This document shows, in pieces, positions 48,994 through 62,239 of a stretch of DNA of 64,000 nucleotides. Location of the stretch: NCBI GenBank assembly GCA_036262075.1, contig DATAJO010000005.1:1-64000 (forward strand), read 5' to 3'. The notes below the pieces were generated by a model. It had not been told where the DNA came from and ran no database searches. It saw only the letters and a program-made list of their open reading frames with translations. The number at the start of each line of letters is the position of its first letter. Within the stretch, counting starts at the first letter, position 1. The position numbers were made by a program, and so were the translations under genes. The stretch comes from JACDBZ01 sp036262075 (lineage in GTDB: Bacteria; Chloroflexota; Limnocylindria; QHBO01).

Positions 48994-50451
48994 ATGTATC
49001 GACAGTCCCGCTGGCGCCCGACGAAGATCGCGGGCGTTGCCGGCATCGGCTTCGTGCTCCTGCTCGCCGCGTGCGGCGGCAGCGGTACGGCGAGTGCTCC
49101 CGCGTCGGAGGCACCCGAGTCCGAGGCACCCGAGTCGCAGGCCGCCGCGTCGGAGCCGACGGGCGAGGCCGTCGAGATCGAGTGGTTCGTCGGGCTCGGC
49201 ACCGGTGAGAACGAGGAGCAGATCCCGACCGAGGAGGCGGTGGTCGAGGCGTTCAACGCCGCCAACCCGGGCATCCACCTGACCCTGACCGTCGTCGACA
49301 ACACCGAGGCCTCGACGACGCTCGCCACCCGCATCGCCGCCGGCGACGCGCCGGACATCATCGGTCCGGTCGGCATCCGCGGCCTGCAGTCGTTCGGCGA
49401 CCAGCTGCTCGACATCGGGCCGTTCATCGAGTCGTCGGGCGTCGACCTGTCGGAGATCCCGCAGGCGCTCATCGACGTGTACAACGTCGACGGCGTCCAG
49501 ATCGGCATCCCGATGGCGGTCTACCCGTCGTTCATCTACTACAACAAGACCCTGTTCGACGAGGCCGATCTCCCGTACCCGCCGCACGAGGTGGGGGAGG
49601 AGTACGACGGCGAGCCGTGGACGTGGGAGACGGTGCGTGACCTCGCCATGCTCCTCACCGTCGACGCGAACGGCAACGACGCGACGAGCGCCGACTTCGA
49701 TCCCGAGGCGATCGAGCAGTTCGGCCTCGACGCCCAGTTCACCGAGAACGACGCTCGCGCCTGGTCGACGATCTTCGGCGGCTCGGGCTCGGTCGTCGCC
49801 GACGACGGCACGACGGCCCAGTGGCCGGACAACTGGCGCGATGGCCTCCAGTACTTCTACGACGGCATCTGGACCGATCACTTCATCCCGAACGGGACGG
49901 CGGTCCAGGGCCTGGCCGATGGCAACACGTTCCAGTCGGGCCTGGTTGCCATGGACGTCGTGCACCAGTGGTACACGTGCTGTGTCTATCCCGGCGAGGG
50001 CGATCCGGCCGTGACCGATTGGGACATCGCCGTGCTGCCCGAGGGTCCGGACGGGACGATCACGTCGAAGCTCCATGCCGACACGATCGCGATCATGGCG
50101 AGCACGGAGCATCCCGAGGAGGCGTTCGAGGTGCTCTCGTTCCTCGCCGCCTCGCCTGAGCTGACCGAGGTCTGGGGCGCGCTCCCGGCGATCGAGAGCC
50201 AGCGTGACGCGTTCTTCGCGTCGCTCGACGAGCGGTTCGCGCCGCTCGAGATCGACTGGAACGTCTCGACCCAGATGCTCGAGTACCCGGACAATCCGAG
50301 CCACGAGGCGTACATGCCGAACTTCGACGAGGCCGACTCGGCGAACAAGGACCTCGGAAGCAGGCTCTGGAACACCCCCGATCTCGATCTCCCGGCGGAG
50401 ATCGATGCCCACGTCGAGCTCCTGCAGGGGATCTTCGACGACGCGGAGTAG
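48994..50451 (+). CDS. sugar ABC transporter substrate-binding lipoprotein (family 1)
   Basis: A 485-residue lipoprotein behind a perfect TAGGAGGAGG ribosome site. The signal ends LLAACG and a Ser/Glu/Pro-rich linker reaches about residue 55. The family 1 solute-binding fold begins VEIEWFVGLGTGENEEQ; IAAGDAPDIIG and SFIYYNKTLFDEADLP are its consensus segments. It captures an oligosaccharide outside the membrane. It corresponds in position to CebE of the cebEFG-bglC arrangement. A 14-bp hairpin separates it from the permease genes, which would leave its message in excess. Confidence 0.92.
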   Translation: MYRQSRWRPTKIAGVAGIGFVLLLAACGGSGTASAPASEAPESEAPESQAAASEPTGEAVEIEWFVGLGTGENEEQIPTEEAVVEAFNAANPGIHLTLTVVDNTEASTTLATRIAAGDAPDIIGPVGIRGLQSFGDQLLDIGPFIESSGVDLSEIPQALIDVYNVDGVQIGIPMAVYPSFIYYNKTLFDEADLPYPPHEVGEEYDGEPWTWETVRDLAMLLTVDANGNDATSADFDPEAIEQFGLDAQFTENDARAWSTIFGGSGSVVADDGTTAQWPDNWRDGLQYFYDGIWTDHFIPNGTAVQGLADGNTFQSGLVAMDVVHQWYTCCVYPGEGDPAVTDWDIAVLPEGPDGTITSKLHADTIAIMASTEHPEEAFEVLSFLAASPELTEVWGALPAIESQRDAFFASLDERFAPLEIDWNVSTQMLEYPDNPSHEAYMPNFDEADSANKDLGSRLWNTPDLDLPAEIDAHVELLQGIFDDAE

Positions 50452-50466
50452 CCTCTCCTCCACCCG

Positions 50467-50498
50467 CATCGGGGGCGGCCGCCCGGCCGCCCCCGATG
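50467..50498 (+). terminator. attenuator-like hairpin between binding-protein and permease genes
   Basis: A perfect 14-bp stem (CATCGGGGGCGGCC pairing with 50485-50498) with a GCCC loop starts 15 bases after the binding-protein stop and ends 31 bases before the permease start. It has no T-run. Position and strength suggest partial termination or protection of the upstream message. Confidence 0.6.
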
Positions 50499-50529
50499 AC
50501 GCACCCATCACCCCGCCTGGAGCCGAGCG

Positions 50530-51513
50530 ATGGCGACGATCAGCGAACCCACGGGGCCACCGACGACGCCGGGCCCGTCGGCGACGGTCGCGCTCGCCGG
50601 GACCGGTCGGCGCGGGCACGGGATCTCCCGCCGCGAGAGGTGGTCGGGGCTGCTGTTCGTCTCGCCGTTCCTCATCGGCTTCGTCATCTTCTCGGCGCTC
50701 CCGATGGTCGCCTCGCTCGTGCTGTCGTTCACGAACTTCGACCCGCGGCGACCCGAGGAGATCCGGTTCATCGGCCTCGACAACTACCTGCGCATGACGC
50801 GCGACCCGGTGCTGCTCCATTCGCTGTGGGTCACCGTGCGGTTCGCGCTCATGGTCGTGCCGCTGACGCTCGGCTTCGCGCTCGCCGTGGCCATGCTCGT
50901 GAACAGCACGCTGCTCGCCGGCCGGAACGTCTTCCGGACGCTGTTCTACATGCCGATGCACATCCCGATCGTGGCGAGCACGCTCGTCTGGATCGGCGTC
51001 CTCCACGCCCAGAACGGCTGGCTGAACCTGGCGCTCGGCGCGGTCGGCGTCGAGGGGCCGAACTGGCTCCAGAGCCCGACCTGGGTCGGCCCGGCGCTCG
51101 CCCTCATGGGCCTGTGGGGCATCGGCAACATGATGCTCATCTTCCTGGCCGGGCTCCAGAGCGTGCCGTCCGAGCTGTACGACGCGGCGCGCGTGGACGG
51201 CGCCGGCCCGTGGGGCAGGTTCCGCTACGTGACCCTGCCGATGATCTCGCCGGTCCTGTTCTACAACCTCGTCATCGCGCTCATCGCGACGTTCCAGTTC
51301 TTCACCCAGGCCTACGTCATCAGCAACGGGCGCGGTGACCCGGATCGCGCGACGCTGTTCTTCAACCTCAACCTGTTCCGCGAGGCGTTCTCGTTCTTCG
51401 ACATGGGGTACGCCTCGGCGCTCGCCTGGCTGCTGTTCGTCATCGTGCTCGGCCTGACGGTGATCCTGTTCCGGACCGCCGGATCGTGGGTGTACGAGGG
51501 GAGCGAGCGATGA
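50530..51513 (+). CDS. sugar ABC transporter permease (MalF/CebF-like)
   Basis: A 327-residue protein with a cytoplasmic N-terminal tail of about 35 residues and six membrane helices. RREWSGLLFVSPFLIGFVIFSALPM-like sequence opens the first helix, and the EAA loop reads YDAARVDGAGPWGRFRYVTLP (near 217-237). It pairs with the next gene product to form the channel. Its stop overlaps the next start as ATGA (51510-51513). Confidence 0.93.
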   Translation: MATISEPTGPPTTPGPSATVALAGTGRRGHGISRRERWSGLLFVSPFLIGFVIFSALPMVASLVLSFTNFDPRRPEEIRFIGLDNYLRMTRDPVLLHSLWVTVRFALMVVPLTLGFALAVAMLVNSTLLAGRNVFRTLFYMPMHIPIVASTLVWIGVLHAQNGWLNLALGAVGVEGPNWLQSPTWVGPALALMGLWGIGNMMLIFLAGLQSVPSELYDAARVDGAGPWGRFRYVTLPMISPVLFYNLVIALIATFQFFTQAYVISNGRGDPDRATLFFNLNLFREAFSFFDMGYASALAWLLFVIVLGLTVILFRTAGSWVYEGSER

Positions 51514-52597
51514 GCGCCGTCACCGCCCGACCGCCACGGACCGCCACCGCCGGCAGCGGCTCGCTCCTGCAGCGCGACATGCGCGGCTTCGTCGCCAGGG
51601 CCGGGCTCACGCTGCTCGCCGTCACGATCGTCTCGATCTTCCTCATGCCGCTCGGCTACATGGTCGCCACGGCCTTCAAGGAGCGGACCCAGCTCACCGC
51701 GCCGGGCGCGCCGATCTGGCCGGCCGTCCCCGCCGAGTTCGAGTGGAACGGGGAGCCCTTCCCGGTCTTCCGGGTCACCGACGAGGACGGGCAGGTCCAC
51801 AGCTGGGCGCTCGTCGACCCGGGCCGCGAGTCGAGCGTCATGGTGGACACCGCCGACCCCGACGCCGGGGAGTTCGTGTGGGAGGGCCGATGGCGCACGC
51901 TCGAGCAGGACTGGCAGTTCTCGCTCAACCTCGACAACTTCGTGAACGCCTGGAACACGATCGAGTTCCCGCGGCTGTTCTTCAACTCGTTCGCCATCGC
52001 CGGGCTGTCGACGCTGCTGGCGGTCGCATCGGCGGTGTGCGTCGCCTACGGCTTCAGCCGCTTCCGATTCCCGGGCCGCGACGGGCTGTTCCTGGTGATG
52101 ATCGCGACGATCATCCTGCCCTTCCAGGTCACGCTCATCCCGACGTACGTCGTGTTCCTCAACCTCGGCTGGGTCGGGACGTGGTGGCCACTCATCATTC
52201 CGCACGCGTTCGCGAACGCGTACAACGTGTTCCTCCTGCGGCAGTACTTCCTCACGATCCCGCGCGAGCTCGACGAGGCGGCGATGATCGACGGGGCCGG
52301 CCCGTTCCGGATCCTGTGGTCGGTCATCGTGCCGCAGGCGATCCCGGCGATCGTGGCCGTCACCCTGTTCCATTTCTTCTGGGCCTGGAACGAGTACTTC
52401 CTGCCGCTCGTGTACCTCCAGTCCGTGCCCGACCTCCAGCCGCTGTCGGTGGGCCTCGCCCGCTTCAACGCCCTGTACTCGCAGGAGCCGACGCTCGTCC
52501 AGGCCGGCGCGATCATGGCCATGGCCCTGCCGGTCGTCGTTTTCTTCCTCGCCCAGCGCGCCTTCATGCGCGGCGTCGTGTTCGGCGGCGTCGAGAA

Positions 52598-52601
<4 letters not shown>
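51510..52601 (+). CDS. sugar ABC transporter permease (MalG/CebG-like)
   Basis: A 363-residue protein with six helices and the EAA loop LDEAAMIDGAGPFRILWSVI (near 255-274). Between the first and second helices (about 55-145) it has an extra soluble loop of about 80 residues rich in Asp, Glu and Trp, longer than the loop in MalG. The loop would face outside and might touch the binding protein (inference). The GTGA overlap couples it to the beta-glucosidase gene. No ATPase gene is present in this operon. Confidence 0.93.
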
Positions 52602-53971
<1,370 letters not shown>

Positions 53972-53985
53972 GCCAGCTCCCGGGC

Positions 53986-54246
53986 CTAGTTCAGGTCGTC
54001 GTCCCCGCGGCACGGGCTGCCCGGCCCGTGGTCGCACTCGACCGCCAGGAGGTGCGCGCCGGCGATCGAGAGGAGCGCGGCGGTGACCGTCTCGTCGTCT
54101 TCCTCGGTCCCGGGCGACAGCTCGCCCAGCGCCTGCTCGACGCGAGCCGACAGTCGCGCCGACAGCGCGTCGGTGGTGCTGAACGTACGCCACCCCTCGC
54201 GCTCCCAGATGACGATGCCATAGCCGCGAACGGCCACCGAGATCAT
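53986..54246 (-). CDS. small hypothetical protein
   Basis: An 86-residue protein that I do not recognise. The N-terminal half is beta-strand-like (MISVAVRGYGIVIWEREGWR) and the C-terminal half is acidic with two Cys residues near the end. It ends 15 bp from the convergent GH1 gene and is divergent from uvrA. No clear ribosome site was found. The frame is the only one in this stretch with a protein-like sequence, so I consider it probably real. Confidence 0.5.
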   Translation of the reverse strand: MISVAVRGYGIVIWEREGWRTFSTTDALSARLSARVEQALGELSPGTEEDDETVTAALLSIAGAHLLAVECDHGPGSPCRGDDDLN

Positions 54247-54451
54247 CGCGCCCGTTACCCCAATCGTCCCATGCCGGTACTACGGCCAGCGTGACGGCGG
54301 GGGGCGAGCGCGCCAACCTCGCAGGTCCGCCCCGGACTGCACGACACCGCCCAGCGGTGCGCGCATGCATCGGCGGATGCGGCTCCGAATACCTGTCAGC
54401 GGATGGCCGGATCGTGGGGGAGGATCGGTGTCGTGGTCCTCATCGGCAAAC

Positions 54452-54465
54452 CGAACAGGCGTTCG
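54452..54465 (+). promoter_or_regulatory. LexA (SOS) box upstream of uvrA
   Basis: CGAACAGGCGTTCG matches the Gram-positive LexA consensus CGAAC-RNRY-GTTYG at every position. It lies 33 bases before the uvrA ATG and overlaps the expected -35 region of the TACGAT -10 box, as a repressor site should. Confidence 0.85.
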
Positions 54466-54483
54466 CATCGGCCTGAATACTGC

Positions 54484-54489
54484 TACGAT
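54484..54489 (+). promoter_or_regulatory. extended -10 box of uvrA
   Basis: TGCTACGAT contains TACGAT with an upstream TG (extended -10) and ends nine bases before ATG 54499. Confidence 0.5.
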
Positions 54490-54498
54490 GCGGAGCGC

Positions 54499-57435
<2,937 letters not shown>

Positions 57436-57494
57436 AGACGACGTAAACCCGGCAGCCGTACTCGTGCGTTAGTGGGGCATGAGAGTGCCTCCCG

Positions 57495-58040
57495 ATGATT
57501 GACGCGCGCTCCGAGCCAGACGCCGATGCCGGCCATGAGGCCGCGGACAGTCCGGCCCGGCTCGCCTTCTCGAGCTTCTACCGCGAGACCCGGGATCCCG
57601 TTTATCGGACGGTCCTCCTAGCGACGCGCAGTGTCGAGCGCGCTGAGGACGCGGTTCAAGAGGCGTACATGAAGGCGTTAGCAGCTTGGGACAACGTCGC
57701 GGTGCACCCGAACCCCACGGCGTGGGTCGCTCGTGTCGCTCTGAATCAAGCGACGAGCTGGTGGCGCCGATGGAGCCGAGAGATTCCCAATCCTCCCGAT
57801 CGTGCAGTCGGCTCGGAGGTGGAGCCGATCGACGACGCGATCGTGCGCGTTGTTTGGGCGCTGCCTCGCCGTCAACGCCAGGTCGTAGCTCTCCGGATCT
57901 TGCTCGACCAGAGCACGGAGCAAACAGCTCGACTGCTGGGCGTATCCCAAGGAACGGTCAAGGCCCATCTGCACCGCGCGATGACGGCCCTTCGCCTCGA
58001 ACTTGCCGACGCTGGATACAAGGAGCGGAACGATGTCTGA
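57495..58040 (+). CDS. ECF-type RNA polymerase sigma factor
   Basis: A 181-residue SigE/SigM-like factor. Region 2 lies at about 27-95 (FSSFYRETRDPVYRTVLLAT, RAEDAVQEAYMKALAAW) and region 4 at about 118-172 (LPRRQRQVVALRILLDQSTEQ, then VSQGTVKAHLHRAMTALRL). The sequence has somewhat lower GC than its neighbours. Its stop overlaps the next start by 8 bp, so the downstream membrane protein is its partner in the operon. Signal and regulon unknown. Confidence 0.92.
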   Translation: MIDARSEPDADAGHEAADSPARLAFSSFYRETRDPVYRTVLLATRSVERAEDAVQEAYMKALAAWDNVAVHPNPTAWVARVALNQATSWWRRWSREIPNPPDRAVGSEVEPIDDAIVRVVWALPRRQRQVVALRILLDQSTEQTARLLGVSQGTVKAHLHRAMTALRLELADAGYKERNDV

Positions 58041-58731
58041 CCCTGGCCCCTCTGACGACCGGATGGCCGCGGCGATTCGGCGAGCATTTCGCCCTTATGC
58101 CGCGCCAAGCGCCGTTCCCCCTGTCCTTCCTCACCCGGCCGCTGTCCGGCGCAGGCGCCTCCTCGGCCTCTCGCTCGTCGCCGCGCCAACAGCCGCGTTG
58201 CTAACGATCGCGCTCGCCATGCAGACGCTGGTGCAACCGACGTCCGCCTTTGCGACCTGGAAGGTCGTGCCCGACGAACCAACCTCGACGTTGACGGCAT
58301 CGGCCCCGCAAGAGTGCTCCACGCAATTACCTTTGATCGCCCTCGACCAGAGAGGGCGGGCCGCAGTCGCGCTCTTCAGTGATGGCGTTTCGCTCGTGGA
58401 CTGCCTTCTCGTCGACGGTATGCGGTCCGCGAGCTCACATGGAGCCCAGACGGGCCTCGACCCTTCCGCTGGAGCCATCGAGGTGCTGAACCACGGCCGC
58501 TATGAGCGAGAGTCCACGGTTCACATCTTCTCCGGCGGAGTTCGAAGCGAGGTCGTATCAGTCGTCGTGACACGCGAGGACGGACTCGATGTAACCGCAA
58601 CTGTTGCCGGCGGCGTCTTCGTGGTCTGGTGGCCGGCTGCCGAGGATGCCGCGACGTTTCGAGCGATCGATGCAGCCGGGAACGTGATCGAGGTCATCGA
58701 CAACCCGATGCGCCTACCGCCCACACCGTAG
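58033..58731 (+). CDS. single-pass membrane protein, probable partner of the ECF sigma factor
   Basis: A 232-residue protein with a cytoplasmic N-terminus of about 50 residues that lacks a ZAS zinc motif. One membrane helix (RRLLGLSLVAAPTAALLTIALA, about 50-71) is followed by an exported domain of about 160 residues with two Cys residues. The start overlaps the sigma gene by 8 bp, so translational coupling is likely. The position is that of an anti-sigma factor, but the usual motif is absent, so the role is inference. Confidence 0.65.
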   Translation: MSDPGPSDDRMAAAIRRAFRPYAAPSAVPPVLPHPAAVRRRRLLGLSLVAAPTAALLTIALAMQTLVQPTSAFATWKVVPDEPTSTLTASAPQECSTQLPLIALDQRGRAAVALFSDGVSLVDCLLVDGMRSASSHGAQTGLDPSAGAIEVLNHGRYERESTVHIFSGGVRSEVVSVVVTREDGLDVTATVAGGVFVVWWPAAEDAATFRAIDAAGNVIEVIDNPMRLPPTP

Positions 58732-58745
58732 GTCGGCGCCGCGGC

Positions 58746-60404
58746 CTAGTGAGTTGCGAATCCCATTTCTGCCATGAACGGTGACGGGCGAGTCGGGTCG
58801 AAGGCCAGAATCAGGCGCTCCGTGGCGCGGGTGAGAGCAACGTAGGCCAGCCGGCGCTCCTCCTCCATGGCCCGGTCCGGATCCGACGCGTCGGCGATGC
58901 TCCGCGCGTTCGGCATGCGGCCCTCCTCGAACCCGACGATGACGACCGTTCGCCACTCGCGCCCCTTCGAGGCGTGGACCGTGGCGAGCTCGACCGGCGC
59001 ATCGGGGTCGCGCAAGGCGGCCATCCGCGCCCGGGCGGCGTCGTAGGCGGCGACGAAGGCATCGACGGACCGGTACGCGGTCGCCCAGCCGAGGAGGATG
59101 TCGAGCGCGGCGTGCTCGTCGTCCGCAACGCCGTCGGCCGCCGGGTCGCCACGGTTCCAACCACGCGCCGCCCGGGCGTGCCGCAGGACGGTGAACGCGT
59201 GGCCGGGCGCGCCGGCGCCCCGCACCGCGTCGACGAGCTCGACGACCGAGGCCGACTCCACGATCGGCGGCACGGCGGCGTGGTGGCGGATGCCGGCCCG
59301 GACGAGCGCGGCGAGGACGGGCGTCAGCTCGGCCCGGGTCCGGGTGAGGAAGCACAGCGAACGTCCGGCCCGATCCTCGCGCGCGGCGAGGGCGGCCAGG
59401 GCATCGGCCCATCCGTCGTCGGCGGTGCTCCAGGCTCCGATGTCGGCCGGGTCGAGCGCCGAGCCCGCCGGCGCGCGGATCGGCTTCGCGAAGCGCTCGG
59501 CGTTGCGGGCCACGACCCGGGCGGAGGCCTCGACGACGGCGCGGGGGCATCGGTAGTTCGTGGCCAGCATGACGCGCCGCGCGGTCGGATAGAGCTCGCC
59601 GAAGCGGAGGATGCGGCGCACGTCGGCGAGCCGCCAGGCATAGATCGTCTGGTCGTCGTCGCCGATGACGACGAGGTTGTCCTCGGGCGCGGCGAGCAGC
59701 CGGACGAGCCGGAGCTGGGCGGCGTCGACGTCCTGGAACTCGTCGACGAGGACGTGGCGGAAGCGCGCCTGCCACCGCTCCCGGAGCCGTGGATCCGCGA
59801 ACAGGAGCCGGGCCGCCTCGACGACGAGGTCGTCGAAGTCGATCGCGCCCCGCGCGGCGAGGATGTCGCGGTAGGCGGCGACTGCCTCCTCCGCATCCGG
59901 CGGCGGTGCGCGGTCCTCGATCCGCCAGGCCGATACGTACGTGTCGAGATCCGCGGCCTCCGGGACGGAGAGGTCCGGTCGGGCCGCCATCGCGCGCCGT
60001 CGGGCGGCACGGAGGAGCGGCAGCCGGTCCACGACGAGCGTGCGCCCGTCCCCCGCGTCGACGAGGACCTGCCGGGCCAGGGCGTGGAGCGTCCGGACCT
60101 CGATCCGCGAGGCCTCCGCGACATGCGGCACGATCCGGGTGGCGATCCGTCGGCCGAGGTCGACGGCGGCATCGCGGTTGAACGTCACGACGCAGATCGC
60201 CTCGGGCGGCACGCCGCGCGCGATCAGCACCCCCATCCGTGCGATGAGCGTCGTCGTCTTGCCGCTGCCGGCGGGCGCGATGATCTGGGCCGGTCCGTCG
60301 GGGAGCGTCGCGGCGGCCCGCTGCTCGGGATCGAGGGCGTCGAGGATCGGCGCCAGCCAGTCCGGTGCGGGCCCAGGGCGGGTGGGGGAGGGCGCGACCG
60401 TCAT
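58746..60404 (-). CDS. UvrD/PcrA-like superfamily 1 DNA helicase (short form)
   Basis: A 552-residue 3'-5' helicase-type protein. Motif I is APAGSGKTTTL (near 43), motif II VDEFQDVD (near 219), motif III VVIGDDDQTIYAW and motif VI RRLAYVALTRATERL near 520. HASKGREWRTVVIVG forms motif V. UvrD and PcrA are usually 700 or more residues; here the 2B domain is short and the C-terminal RNA-polymerase-binding tail is absent. It probably works in repair or recombination. ATG 60404 follows a TAGGGT box by six bases. It is divergent from the LCP gene. Confidence 0.9.
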   Translation of the reverse strand: MTVAPSPTRPGPAPDWLAPILDALDPEQRAAATLPDGPAQIIAPAGSGKTTTLIARMGVLIARGVPPEAICVVTFNRDAAVDLGRRIATRIVPHVAEASRIEVRTLHALARQVLVDAGDGRTLVVDRLPLLRAARRRAMAARPDLSVPEAADLDTYVSAWRIEDRAPPPDAEEAVAAYRDILAARGAIDFDDLVVEAARLLFADPRLRERWQARFRHVLVDEFQDVDAAQLRLVRLLAAPEDNLVVIGDDDQTIYAWRLADVRRILRFGELYPTARRVMLATNYRCPRAVVEASARVVARNAERFAKPIRAPAGSALDPADIGAWSTADDGWADALAALAAREDRAGRSLCFLTRTRAELTPVLAALVRAGIRHHAAVPPIVESASVVELVDAVRGAGAPGHAFTVLRHARAARGWNRGDPAADGVADDEHAALDILLGWATAYRSVDAFVAAYDAARARMAALRDPDAPVELATVHASKGREWRTVVIVGFEEGRMPNARSIADASDPDRAMEEERRLAYVALTRATERLILAFDPTRPSPFMAEMGFATH

Positions 60405-60531
60405 CGGTCCACCCTAGCCACGGCCGCTTACCGGCCGATCACCGCCCGCTTACCGGCGAGCGGCGCCTCGACGGCCTATCCTTGGCGCCGCCGCCGGCAC
60501 CCGCGGCAGACACCGAGCGACGAGGACCCGC

Positions 60532-61731
60532 GTGAACCATCCCCAGGCCAGCCGGTTCGCCGATGGCGGCGACGTCCCGTACGACCGCGAGCTGATCCGA
60601 TCCGGCGGGGTCCGCAGCCGATCCGACCGCGGCTCGCAGCGGCGGTCGGGCTCGCACGGGGACCACGCGCGACCGGTGCCGCGGCCGCGCCCGCGGCGTC
60701 GCCGGTCGATCGGCCGCACGATCAAGCTCGTCCTCCTGCTCGTGCTCGTCGCGGTCATCGCCGGCGCGGTGCTGCTCGGGATGCGCGCCGCGGCGTTCAA
60801 CCAGACGGTGTCGACCGCGCCGTTCGTCTCGTCCGCCCTGTTCGGCCCGCTGAACGGGGACGAGCGGGTCAACGTCCTGATGATCGGTTACGGCGGCGGC
60901 GACCACGACGGGGCCTACCTCGCCGACTCGATCCAGATCCTGTCGATCGACCCGGAGACCGACACGACGACCTCGATCCCGATCCCGCGCGACCTGTGGG
61001 TCGAGGGCGTCGCGGCCTACCCGCAGAACGGGAAGATCAACGAGGTGTTCGCGAATGCCGAGCTCGCGGGCGGCCTCGACAACGCCGGTGATGCGCTGGC
61101 CGAGGTCGTGAGCGAGGTGACCGGCCTGCGGGTCGAGCACTGGATGTCGATCGACTTCGCCGGCTTCGAGGAGATGGTGACCGCGGTCGGCGGCGTGACG
61201 GTGAACAACCCGACCGAGTTCTGCTACACGACGATCCCGGCCTTCCACGAGCAGGGCCTGTGGACGATGGGCTGCTTCCCGCAGGGCGAGCTCGAGCTCA
61301 GCGGCCCGCAGGCGCTCGCGTACGCCCGCGCGCGCTACACGAGCGTCGTGTCCGAGTCGACCGACTTCGCGCGCTCGGCGCGCCAGGCGCGGATCATCGC
61401 CGGCCTGAAGGCGAAGGTCGGCGGCGGGGGCATCGGCATCGGCACCATCGGTCCGGGCCTGGGCCTGATGGACGCGATGGAGGGTCGGGTCCGGACCAAC
61501 CTGTCGGTCATCGACCTCGCCCTGCTGTCCGGCCACCTGTCGGCCGATCGGCGGATCGAGCTGACCGAGGGCCCGGTCCTCACCGCCACGACGAACACGA
61601 TCGGCCAGTACATCCTCATCCCGACCGGCTGGACCGGCCCGGGCGACTACGGCGGCCTGCGAGCCTACCTGGCCGAGGGCCTCGCCGAGCCGATCGAGGC
61701 CCAGGTGTCGGGCGCGGCCGATGCGCCGTAG
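60532..61731 (+). CDS. LytR-CpsA-Psr (LCP) family protein
   Basis: A 399-residue protein with a basic cytoplasmic tail of about 60 residues, one membrane helix (about 62-83) and an exported LCP domain. The domain has DSIQILSIDPETDTTTSIPIPRDLWV (about 143-168), with the Asp and Arg residues that bind the pyrophosphate, and LSGPQALAYARARYT with ARSARQARII near 262-290. LCP enzymes transfer lipid-linked glycopolymers to peptidoglycan, which supports a cell wall of Gram-positive type. The GTG start follows GAGGA. Its last 11 bases overlap the Nudix gene. Confidence 0.93.
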   Translation: MNHPQASRFADGGDVPYDRELIRSGGVRSRSDRGSQRRSGSHGDHARPVPRPRPRRRRSIGRTIKLVLLLVLVAVIAGAVLLGMRAAAFNQTVSTAPFVSSALFGPLNGDERVNVLMIGYGGGDHDGAYLADSIQILSIDPETDTTTSIPIPRDLWVEGVAAYPQNGKINEVFANAELAGGLDNAGDALAEVVSEVTGLRVEHWMSIDFAGFEEMVTAVGGVTVNNPTEFCYTTIPAFHEQGLWTMGCFPQGELELSGPQALAYARARYTSVVSESTDFARSARQARIIAGLKAKVGGGGIGIGTIGPGLGLMDAMEGRVRTNLSVIDLALLSGHLSADRRIELTEGPVLTATTNTIGQYILIPTGWTGPGDYGGLRAYLAEGLAEPIEAQVSGAADAP

Positions 61732-62230
61732 CCGCCGGATCGGCATCGGCGACGTCCCGCGCCTGGCGCTCCGCGTCCTCATCGAGGTCGCCGGCCTGTT
61801 CGGCGGCAGGTACCGGCGCACGGAGGGCGGCCACCTCCTCGTGACCGATGCGGACGGCCGCATCCTCGTCGTCCGCACCACGTACCTCGGCCGCGAATGG
61901 ATGCTTCCCGGCGGACGGGTGGAGCGCGGCGAGCGACCCCACGAGGCGGCCGTGCGCGAGACGCGCGAGGAGACGGGGATCGAGGCGACCATCGGACGGC
62001 TCGTCGCCGTCGACGCGTCCGACCGGGACGGCACGAGCTTCGTGTTCGCGGCGGCGCCGGCGGGCGGGACGCTCGAGCCGCAGCTCGGCGAGATCGCCGC
62101 GGCGGGCTGGATCGACCGCGACACGCTCCGTGATGCCGCCCCGCGGCTCGATCGGCTCCTGACCGCCATCGAGCGGGCCGAGCCCGATGGGGTGGCCTAC
62201 GTGACAGGCCTCGGCAGCCGTCGAGCCTAG
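61721..62230 (+). CDS. Nudix hydrolase
   Basis: A 169-residue pyrophosphohydrolase. The Nudix box reads GGRVERGERPHEAAVRETRE followed by ETGI, keeping the G-x5-E-x7-RE-x2-EE-x-G pattern (about 64-86). An N-terminal basic stretch and a hydrophobic segment (about 13-28) precede the fold. The substrate (nucleotide, sugar nucleotide or other X-diphosphate) cannot be told. It overlaps the LCP gene by 11 bp and stops nine bases before the uvrC ATG. Confidence 0.88.
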   Translation: MRRSRRIGIGDVPRLALRVLIEVAGLFGGRYRRTEGGHLLVTDADGRILVVRTTYLGREWMLPGGRVERGERPHEAAVRETREETGIEATIGRLVAVDASDRDGTSFVFAAAPAGGTLEPQLGEIAAAGWIDRDTLRDAAPRLDRLLTAIERAEPDGVAYVTGLGSRRA

Positions 62231-62233
62231 AAT
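62228..62233 (+). promoter_or_regulatory. -10 box of uvrC
   Basis: TAGAAT overlaps the Nudix stop codon and ends six bases before ATG 62240. It gives uvrC its own, probably leaderless, transcript. Confidence 0.5.
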
Positions 62234-62239
62234 CGGGGC

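Noticed and set aside
54403..54498. N-terminal extension of uvrA from ATG 54403
   Set aside because: It would place the LexA box and -10 element inside the coding region, and the added residues are not UvrA-like.
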